The notes under the pieces were generated by a model that saw only the letters and a program-made list of their open reading frames with translations, did no database searches and was not told where the DNA came from. From positions 1,527,801 to 1,552,800 of the forward strand of contig RPFO01000348.1 in assembly GCA_009746045.1 (NCBI GenBank): a stretch of DNA of 25,000 bases, read 5' to 3'. The position numbers were made by a program, and so were the translations under genes. This document shows positions 20,701 to 25,000 of the stretch, piece by piece (the stretch's first letter is position 1; the number at the start of each line of letters is the position of its first letter). This DNA is from Mesostigma viride. Taxonomy: Eukaryota > Streptophyta > Mesostigmatophyceae > Mesostigmatales > Mesostigmataceae.

Positions 20701-20745
20701 AAGAGCATGAAGCTGGTCTCTGGGGCGGAGCGGCTGTCAGGATAA
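11391..20745 (+). CDS. CYP37: CYP37-type thylakoid-lumen cyclophilin-like protein, complete split gene
   Basis: Spliced exons: 11391-11768, 13038-13127, 13797-13892, 14437-14544, 15130-15179, 16314-16413, 19668-19721, 20317-20745. They sum to 1305 nt, 434 residues plus TAA, with all junctions GT-AG and in phase. The protein aligns end to end with plant CYP37. It has a plastid transit peptide, then a hydrophobic lumen-targeting segment (about 67-90) with an A-x-A site before [20 protein letters not shown]. An N-terminal helical domain (about 95-235) and a C-terminal cyclophilin-like domain (about 242-434) containing [12 protein letters not shown] and [15 protein letters not shown] follow. No twin arginine is seen, so Sec-type import is likelier than Tat. 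CYP37/CYP38 proteins are lumenal immunophilins linked to photosystem maintenance. A TGA in frame at 11370-11372 supports the start. Confidence 0.95.
11790..11935. repeat. Degenerate GCTAGGG/GGATTAGGG repeats after the CYP37 exon 1 donor
   Basis: Words such as GTGCTAGGGCTAGGGG, GCTAGGATTAGGAG and GCTAGGATTAGGG recur irregularly. Telomere-like in look but not a true telomeric array. G-runs are on the sense strand, where they could act as intronic splicing enhancers. Confidence 0.7.
12204..12440. repeat. 38-bp degenerate tandem repeat, about 6 units, in CYP37 intron 1
   Basis: The unit begins GATGCTCCCTATGAAGAGAG and continues C(G/T)AAAAAGACGCTACAAA, with small deletions and substitutions between copies. 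Confidence 0.92.
12441..13037. other. CYP37 intron 1, remaining part
   Basis: Includes an imperfect repeat (AATGTGCTTCATGGTGGTAA near 12527 and AATGTGCTTCACTGGCGGTT near 12593) and a pyrimidine-rich tract before the exon 2 acceptor. The 241-residue frame starting at 12732 simply reads through this tract and exon 2 and is not a separate gene. Confidence 0.6.
13038..13127 (+). CDS. CYP37: CYP37 exon 2
   Basis: 90 nt, residues 127-156, phase 0 at both ends. It contains [16 protein letters not shown], matching the plant CYP37 'LLRIPQRKPYGTM' helix. The acceptor is GCGCCCGCAG and the donor GTGGGGG. The donor junction is echoed three times downstream (13307, 13353, 13417). Confidence 0.93.
13147..13297. 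repeat. CTTGTC/CTTGGT pyrimidine-rich simple repeat in CYP37 intron 2
   Basis: Degenerate hexamers (CTTGTT, CTTGTC, CTTGGT), becoming a near-perfect 12-bp CTTGGTCTTGTC repeat at 13246-13285. The sense-strand RNA is U/C-rich. Confidence 0.85.
13307..13436 (+). repeat. Three decayed copies of the CYP37 exon 2 donor junction
   Basis: True junction: CATCAAG|GTGGGGGATGCTT (13121-13140). Copies: GCATGAAGGTGGGATGTGCA (13307), CGTCAAGGTGGGGCATGCAG (13353), CATCGAGGTGGCGGATGGCA (13417). All keep AG|GTGG. Confidence 0.8.
13797..13892 (+). CDS. CYP37: CYP37 exon 3
   Basis: 96 nt, residues 157-188, phase 0. [20 protein letters not shown] then ...LIDELINGK aligns with the family segment 'DKILASIP...LIDGK'. 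The acceptor is CGCTTGCAG and the donor GTGGGT. Confidence 0.93.
13915..14200 (+). repeat. Decayed copies of the CYP37 exon 3 donor junction
   Basis: True junction: GGCAAG|GTGGGTGT (13887-13900). Copies: TGGCAAGGTGGGTAGGG (13916), GACATGGTGGGTGTG (13980), TGGCAAGTTGGGTAGGG (14163), TGGCAAGGTGGGCAGGG (14183). Confidence 0.7.
14294..14338 (+). pseudogene. Partial copy of CYP37 exon 4 5' end with its acceptor
   Basis: Acceptor CCCCCAG then 27 bases encoding FGLTSLANA, the same nine residues as the start of the true exon 4 125 bp downstream. The three differences (GGG/GGT, GCC/GCT, GCA/GCG) are all third-position synonymous. Beyond that the similarity fades and the frame reaches TAA. Confidence 0.75.
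14437..14544 (+). CDS. CYP37: CYP37 exon 4
   Basis: 108 nt, residues 189-224, phase 0. [20 protein letters not shown] and ...[11 protein letters not shown] align with the plant 'KQDPDKV...VADLELLQ' region. The acceptor is CTGCCACCAG and the donor GTATGC. Partial copies of both edges flank it in the introns. Confidence 0.93.
14597..14873 (+). repeat. Decayed copies of the CYP37 exon 4 3' end and donor
   Basis: Segments near 14597-14634 (GGAGCTGGAGATGCTGCTGG then GTGTACAAT), 14764-14800 (TTGCAGAAGTTGAGGTAGTG then CAGGCATTGC) and 14847-14872 (GATTGCTTGATGTATTGCAG then GTGCGG) resemble the true AGAGCTCGAGATGCTGCAG|GTATGCAAT. Confidence 0.6.
14909..15107. repeat. 24-bp pyrimidine-rich tandem repeat, about 8 units
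   Basis: The unit TGCTCTCTTCCTTGCTTGCT plus TCTA/TCTG repeats with few changes right up to about 20 bp before the exon 5 acceptor. It supplies an extended polypyrimidine tract in the CYP37 pre-mRNA. The frames on both strands are artefacts of a 24-bp (multiple of three) period. Confidence 0.95.
15130..15179 (+). CDS. CYP37: CYP37 exon 5
   Basis: 50 nt, residues 225-240 plus two bases of codon 241. [16 protein letters not shown] replaces the plant 'ASGLSFLLPQQYLNYP'. The acceptor is CTCCGACAG and the donor GTACGT. The split codon AT|A gives Ile241 and joins LSGRA of exon 6 without a gap. Confidence 0.92.
15253..15291 (+). pseudogene. Partial copy of CYP37 exon 5 3' end with its donor
   Basis: TACAAGTCGATGCCCGT|GTACGTGCCTTGGTGT at about 15258-15291 copies the true TACAAGTCGCTGCCCAT|GTACGTGCCTTGGTGT (15163-15196) 95 bp upstream, including 14 intron bases. 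It would encode YKSMPV against YKSLPI. Confidence 0.85.
15292..16313. other. CYP37 intron 5, remaining part
   Basis: No exon or RNA gene is recognisable. A C-run lies at 15301-15310. A pyrimidine-rich region at 16200-16313 leads to the exon 6 acceptor. Confidence 0.5.
16314..16413 (+). CDS. CYP37: CYP37 exon 6: start of cyclophilin-like domain
   Basis: 100 nt. One base completes Ile241, then residues 242-274 ([18 protein letters not shown]...). This corresponds to the first strands of the CYP37 cyclophilin-like domain ('LAGRGTVEI'). The acceptor is CCCTTCGCAG and the donor GTAACC. Confidence 0.92.
16414..17170. other. CYP37 intron 6, 5' part
   Basis: Contains TACCTGA-like words near 16565-16615 and a CTGTTACTGCTGCTACTG-like degenerate trinucleotide run at 16993-17115. 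No coding evidence. Confidence 0.5.
17171..17320. repeat. Decamer array CTTTGAGTGC, 15 units
   Basis: Fifteen units with variants CTGTGAGTGC (two) and CTTTGAATGC (one), in CYP37 intron 6. Followed by 80 bp of related T/C/G-rich sequence and then the larger decamer satellite in the same 10-bp register. Confidence 0.97.
17401..19610. repeat. 10-bp satellite CTTGTGTGTC, about 221 units, in CYP37 intron 6
   Basis: Uninterrupted 10-bp register for 2.2 kb. Variant units (CTCG, CTTA, CCTG, CGTG, CTTGCG starts) are not random. Units 25-56 (17641-17960) and 95-126 (18341-18660) carry the same variant order, a 700-bp offset. Units 165-176 and 190-201 match at a 250-bp offset. No unit makes a stop on the plus strand, so all three frames stay open for about 800 codons ([10 protein letters not shown] repeats); these frames are not genes. 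Confidence 0.98.
19668..19721 (+). CDS. CYP37: CYP37 exon 7
   Basis: 54 nt, residues 275-292, [18 protein letters not shown], one of the most conserved stretches of the family. The acceptor is GCATGTCACAG, about 58 bp after the last unit of the 10-bp satellite, and the donor is GTGGGT. Splicing here removes a 3254-nt intron, about two thirds of it satellite. Confidence 0.94.
20317..20745 (+). CDS. CYP37: CYP37 exon 8: cyclophilin-like C-terminus and stop
   Basis: 429 nt, residues 293-434 and TAA. It starts [11 protein letters not shown] and contains [47 protein letters not shown] and a final [13 protein letters not shown], all in CYP37 order. The segment that carries Arg55, Phe60 and Gln63 in canonical cyclophilin A is replaced, whereas the FFI motif (Phe113) is kept, so isomerase activity is probably lost or weak. 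Confidence 0.95.
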   Translation, partial: ASKGFYDGVKLQVSPENVLAVGLSNPEVEELPLEIQQAGEFEPRYRVPLDLDEGEFPIIPMSIYGAVCLAHAPSNPSASSSSDFFIYLYDKRNSGLGGVAFDEGQFTVIGYVTSGSEILSQLKSGETIKSMKLVSGAERLSG

Positions 20746-22251
20746 TGCCACAGGTTTCCCACATGTTTGTCTATAATACATGGCCCAAACACCCAGATGG
20801 ATTAGAAGGGCTCCCTGTGGTGGGGGTGTTAAGTGATGCCTTTTAAGTACCCACTAGAACCTATTGGAGACCTGTGCCATGGCAGCGGTGACTGCATTCA
20901 CGACTTGCCCACACGGATTCAATAAAGGGTTTTGCTACCAAAAGTACCTCACGAACTTATTCGAGCAGATATCTGCTGTAAGCCGCCCTGCAGGTGACAC
21001 CCTAGCTTGCGCACGACCGCAGAACCATGGTGTTTTCTCATGGCAAGGAAAGCTCACCGGAGAACTTGGCTGATTCTGTACGTCTTGATATAGTGTGCAT
21101 GAGCTGTGGGAGCTACGCTTGTCACGAGGTCAAATGGGTTCCTTGCAGGATCGAGCAGGTCTCCTGTCAATGAGATAACTTCTTGTATTTTGTTCATAGA
21201 GTGGCCCACCATACTCCCTTGGTTGTTCGGGCAGGCGTTGCATGCGTTGCCCCCCACAAATTCGCATGGTATATGTCACGTTAATTACAAATTTTAGTTG
21301 CAAACCTGTGCATGCGGCTCCCAGCTGGGGAGGGGACATATGCCAGAATGACTCAAATGATTTTATGTATCAATAAAATTGTGCATTTTCTAAATGTGTG
21401 CCAAGCAAGTTCAGTGTCAAAGAACCTCCAGCGGCTAGAATTATTAAGTGAGACAACTTTACTATATACCATTGCATGTCTATATCAATTACTATACACC
21501 ATTGCACCTAGAGCAAGGGTAGCTTACATTCCCACCCTTGCAGGCAGTAGCCCAGAATGTATTAAAAGCCATATGCCCCTTCTCAGGGATATGTGCATGC
21601 TGCATGTACTCCCAACAGAGTTATGCTTCTAATCAATTAATTAATTAATTGCATGTCATAATTATATTAATTAATAGACACGTGATGATAGACATGTCAT
21701 AATTAATCAATCATTAATTTGAGCCCCTAACTGCATGGCCCATTCTGGTGGCCCATTTGTCTACAAAAAGCTGTTGCATGAGCTAGAGACGATTGAGCAA
21801 CTTTCGAGTTTCGGGGCCGATACTGTGTAGTGCGCTCAGCCAAGAAGGCAAAAGAAACAACCTTATTCACTAGAATGGAAGCCCACCTTTTATGGCAACG
21901 ACCATGCCCAGCCAGTTCCCCTACCTGGTACGTGGCTTGGGTACTGGTACGAGCACAAAAATACAGGTGTTTTTTCCTTTTCTTTGTGTGCTGTACGGCC
22001 TTGCATTCTCAGCTCAGCAGGTTAGTCATCGATGAAATGAGCATAGCTCACCAAGTCCCCTAATTACGTGGGGATCCAAGGATATGGAGAGTTGATGATC
22101 CTACTTTTCATCCCAGATTGTTGCGGGCTCCCCTGAGACCTGTGCTCCATGACCTTTGAACACAGGCATGTGAATCCAGATGTTGGAAACTTGAAGTCGA
22201 GTAAGGACCCCAGTGATCTCATGAGGATCAATCCTGCCTAGTGGGGACTCA
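20746..22251. other. Convergent 3' intergenic region between CYP37 and the LRR gene
   Basis: 1506 bp between two stop codons. It must contain both 3' UTRs. No polyadenylation signal could be fixed; AATAAA-like words occur at 20922 and 21371 on the plus strand, unproven. No coding frame here has family resemblance. Confidence 0.5.
21633..21720. repeat. AT-rich palindromic TTAATTAATTAAT patch
   Basis: ATCAATTAATTAATTAATTG and further ATTAATTAAT words, with TAGACA(C/T)GT repeated twice (21675, 21690). Strikingly AT-rich against the GC-rich surroundings. Confidence 0.8.
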
Positions 22252-22340
22252 TCAGTCCGAGTACATCATATCCTCTTCAAGCAGTTTGCACACGGGGAAC
22301 ACCTCCAGCTTTGGGCGCGCCTCGCGGATCCGTGGGTTGT
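22252..22340 (-). CDS. LRR gene terminal exon
   Basis: 89 nt. The acceptor is CGCCTGCACAG. Split codon T|AC gives Tyr in LNLAYNPRIREARPKLEVFP. It ends EEDMMYSD then TGA. The capping role of this non-LRR tail is inferred. Confidence 0.78.
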
Positions 22341-24201
22341 CTGTGCAGGCGGGTGAGCATGAACAAGGGATATGGAGAGTTAGCAAGAGTAGACAGCATT
22401 ACATGGCAACGAAGCCCATTTTGAGTGAGACAACGATTGTGAGTGATTCTGTCAGACAGTTTCCACCCCGTGACTATTCACTGATGGCATGTCAAGGAAT
22501 GGGCGGATGAATGAATGTGAGCTTGGCTGCAGTCAAAAGCATGACAATAAGCTGGAAGTCTTGGCGTATAGTGGCTGTCAACTACAGTGTGTGCATAAAA
22601 CACATCTGAGAATTATTCATGACATTGCACGGAGGGGTGCCGGACACCGGTCGCCAAGATCTCAACCAAAGCAGCACATGAAAAGCAAAACTACCGTCCC
22701 TTTTCCAAGATGTCAAGGGAATTCCCTGAGTAGAAATGTTAACCGAGGCCACCAACCAAGGCCATCTCTCACCACACATGGTATATATACTACAGCCATT
22801 CCCGCGTTAAGTTACGATCGCCGCCAAAATCTGGGCGCCGTAACTTAACGCGGGAACGTACGTAACTTAGCGCGGGTAGGTAACCTTAGCGGTAGAATTA
22901 GGCTATCAGCCCAACCCCTCCTCCTCTGACGGACTTCTACACGGCAATCGACAGCTCTCGTCAAGCCCAATCCAGATGCAGCATCGAAGTCGCCCGAAGT
23001 CCATTTTTCCGGCCAGATATTTACGGAAAGGTGGGCACTGAGGTTTACGCCGCCAAAATCTTGGCGTCGTAACTTAACGCGGGGACGTAACCTTAAAGCG
23101 GGAATGACTGTAAATGCAGCTCGGCCACTGGACAGGACTGGGCACAATGCTCATCAAGATGTAAGATGTGAGGGCTAATTCCATCCAATGGTGGCTAAAG
23201 TTAGCATGAATCCACATGCATGCAAGTACACCGCTTTGCGAGGGTGAACTTGGGGGGTTGGGGTCAGTTTGCCATGAAATACTACACACGCACATGCAAG
23301 GTTTAAGTCTCGAAGGCAGCACCCCTCCCTCTCCAGCGCGGGCAGGAAGGACATGGCCCCCGCGTCACCGATGCTGCACCCTGCAGGGTTGTGGCACGGG
23401 CGAGGCGTCACGAGGGATTCGTTGGTTCATTAATTTGAAGTACGCGACCGCAGCATGTTTCCCGCGACTGTGGCACAAGGGTTTAATGAATGTCGAGCAT
23501 GCAGCGATAACTCCCAGGAATCGGCAGCCATGCCTAAATTTGATGTCCACAGATGAGCAGGGGATTGCCCAGGACATCTCAATAACCCTACAAATGAATC
23601 AATGGTATACTACCTAGCAGCAGTATACTACTATATAACCCAGCCTCCACAATACCATTCTGTGTTTACGATCATACCCCCCGAGAAGTGAAAACCTTTT
23701 CCTTGGCTGTCTCTGTCCATGATGATGACACGGCTCCTGCGGGATGCCCGTCGGTATCGCTGTCATCGGCTGCTCCCTTATGCTATCGCCTGTTCCTGTC
23801 CACAGACCGTCTCCAGGGAGCTGGCGGAGCACCATGGGACGCTCGTCAGCATGCGCATACAGCTAGCTGGGGTCCGCTTCCAATGGCATACCCAGGCACG
23901 CGTGCTCGTCGCCTCGAGTCCACCACCACATGCACGCGTGCTCCTCGCCTTGAGTCCACCACCAGGGTCTTCTACCCACCACAGGCACGTGTTTCATGGA
24001 ACCACTCGACCTGCAACCTGCCCACCACATATGGTTTCATGGAACCGCTTCTGCAAGCCGAAACCGGGTATCCTCGCTCTGCGCGCGAAAGAATTAGGAG
24101 ATAGCCACGGTGCTCACCTGCCAGGTCCAGGCTCGTGAGGGTGCCGTTGACCAGCAGCGCCGCGCTGAGCGCCGACGCGCCCTCGTCCGCGATCATCGTC
24201 T
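22252..24201 (-). CDS. Ribonuclease-inhibitor-like LRR protein, 3' end of a split gene
   Basis: Exons 24201-24118, 23380-23294 and 22340-22252 (stop TGA at 22254-22252) join in phase into 85 full codons. The first two encode one LRR each: ADEGASALSAALLVNGTLTS followed by LDLAG, then CSIGDAGAMSFLPALEREG followed by LRDLNLA. This is the RI-like 28-residue pattern (IGDEGAxxLAxALxxNxTLTxLDLxxN). The last exon gives YNPRIREARPKLEVFPVCKL and a short acidic tail. Both internal junctions are phase 1, as is usual for RI-like LRR exons. Such repeats are protein-binding scaffolds; no effector domain is visible, so the function is unknown. The upstream exons lie beyond the right edge. Confidence 0.8.
22797..23106. 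mobile_element. Fold-back / MITE-like element with internal repeats
   Basis: Left end CATTCCCGCGTTAAGTTACG (22797-22816) and right end CGTAACCTTAAAGCGGGAATG (23086-23106) are imperfect inverted repeats. Just inside the left end, 22839-22856 is a perfect 18-bp inverse of 22799-22816. The 38-bp block 22819-22856 is repeated directly at 23048-23085 with three mismatches and contains the mini-palindrome CGCCAA(AATC)TTGGCG. No transposase frame, and no clear target-site duplication was found. It sits in the last intron of the LRR gene. Confidence 0.7.
23294..23380 (-). CDS. LRR gene exon: second repeat
   Basis: 87 nt. The acceptor is ACCCTGCAG and the donor GTGCGTGT. Split codon G|GG gives Gly, producing SLDLAGCSIGDAGAMSFLP across the junction, a perfect LRR continuation. 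One codon longer than its neighbour (EREGCCLRDLNLA). Confidence 0.8.
23897..24055. repeat. Short tandem duplications in the LRR intron
   Basis: GCACGCGTGCTCGTCGCCTC then GAGTCCACCACCA is repeated once (about 23897 and 23933). TTTCATGGAACC(A/G)C recurs at about 23992 and 24034. Confidence 0.8.
24118..24201 (-). CDS. LRR gene exon: one 28-residue repeat
   Basis: 84 nt between acceptor CCACATGCAG and donor GTGAGC, starting with two bases and ending with one base of split codons. Exactly 28 codons, the unit length of RI-like LRRs. It contains EGASALSAALLVNGTLTSLD. Confidence 0.82.
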
Positions 24202-25000
24202 CTGCATGTGGAAACGGCGCGTACGCAGGCGGCATGGGTATACCCCCCGTGTGGCGCATGCATGCAAAAACCAACATGTTCAAACACCCACGATGGAACC
24301 AAACTCAAGGAATGCTGCCCGCGAGGTCGTTGATTCCGCATGTGGCACCGGCATGGAAAACAGATGATAAAACCAGCAACCGGAAAGCATTAAGGAATAG
24401 TGCATCCCAGGAGACAAACAAAAGAAGGTGAGGATACCTACCTGGGAGCAGATACGAAAAATCCCACCGGTAGTGCAAAGATTTCTGAAAATGCAAATCA
24501 ATACACTGCGTGGTGTTAATAAACAAATTTCCTTTATTGCAAAGAATCCACTGTAATGCAAGAATTTCGTTGAGCATTGTAACTTTGATGGCAGGCAATC
24601 CTGCAGAAAGCAGCACTTCAAGTATAAAAAACGATTGCACGCGGATTGCACCACCATGGGGAAGCTGTGATCACAAACGGAACTACCAAAGCCGACATGC
24701 GGAGGACAAGCGAAAACAAGGACTCCATAAGAGATGGGAGTGCGCATGCAAGGGTGCAGGGGGCCCTTGGAAACTGTCTCAGCGGATCACACATCTCCAT
24801 CATGTCGACTGCAGACCACACATCTCGCCCCGGGACCCTAGCAACTTAACCTTTTAACCGGGACCCTAGACATACCCACCGCATGGCGACTGGGACTCAG
24901 ACATCTGACCCCCTCGCCCCTGCAAAGCCTAGGACAACCCACGCCCCGCATGGGATGGCTCGTTTGGCATGCAGGTACCTCAGCTGAGAGAGTAGTGTGG
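24202..25000. other. Upstream intron of the LRR gene (to window edge)
   Basis: No further LRR exon or other coding segment could be supported. CGGGACCCTAG occurs twice (24832, 24859). The frames here on both strands have no recognisable content. Confidence 0.5.

Noticed and set aside
22200-22260. Hammerhead-ribozyme-like CTGATGAGTCC on the minus strand
   Set aside because: The required GAAA after a stem II is missing, and the segment overlaps the TGA stop of the LRR gene.

Overview
The window is nuclear DNA of a eukaryote, most likely a green alga with a large, repeat-rich genome. Two things point there. One gene is a plastid thylakoid-lumen immunophilin of the plant/green-algal CYP37 type, with a transit peptide. 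All three genes found are split by GT-AG spliceosomal introns much longer than their exons. A species cannot be named from the sequence alone; a large-genome prasinophyte-type chlorophyte is a guess.

Three genes were rebuilt exon by exon, using protein-family similarity, splice sites and codon-phase continuity. (1) A minus-strand gene at 180-9835 encodes the N-terminal 391 residues of a TAF1B/Rrn7-type RNA polymerase I initiation factor (zinc ribbon plus cyclin-like region). It has eight exons here and runs off the left edge. (2) A plus-strand gene at 11391-20745 encodes a complete 434-residue CYP37-type lumenal cyclophilin in eight exons. (3) A minus-strand gene at 22252-24201 is the 3' end of a ribonuclease-inhibitor-like leucine-rich-repeat (LRR) protein, with three exons here and the rest beyond the right edge. 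TAF1B and CYP37 are head to head across about 1.55 kb; CYP37 and the LRR gene are tail to tail across about 1.5 kb. No functional link between the three is evident.

Most of the window is intron, and most of the large introns are tandem repeats. The TAF1B introns hold a 71-unit 49-bp satellite (5229-8690), an octamer array (2215-2475) and long TG/AG microsatellites (3573-3982). The CYP37 introns hold about 221 units of a 10-bp satellite (17401-19610), a second decamer array (17171-17320), a 24-bp pyrimidine array (14909-15107) and a 38-bp array (12204-12440). The LRR intron holds a roughly 310-bp fold-back element (22797-23106). Nearly all the long open frames in the window are by-products of these arrays.

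The most interesting signal is that at least seven exon/intron junctions, in two unrelated genes, have decayed copies of themselves in the adjacent intron: a few exon bases plus the splice site, sometimes three to five times over. One copy (14312-14338) encodes the same nine residues as the true exon start and differs only at synonymous third positions. This suggests introns growing by repeated duplication that starts at splice junctions.
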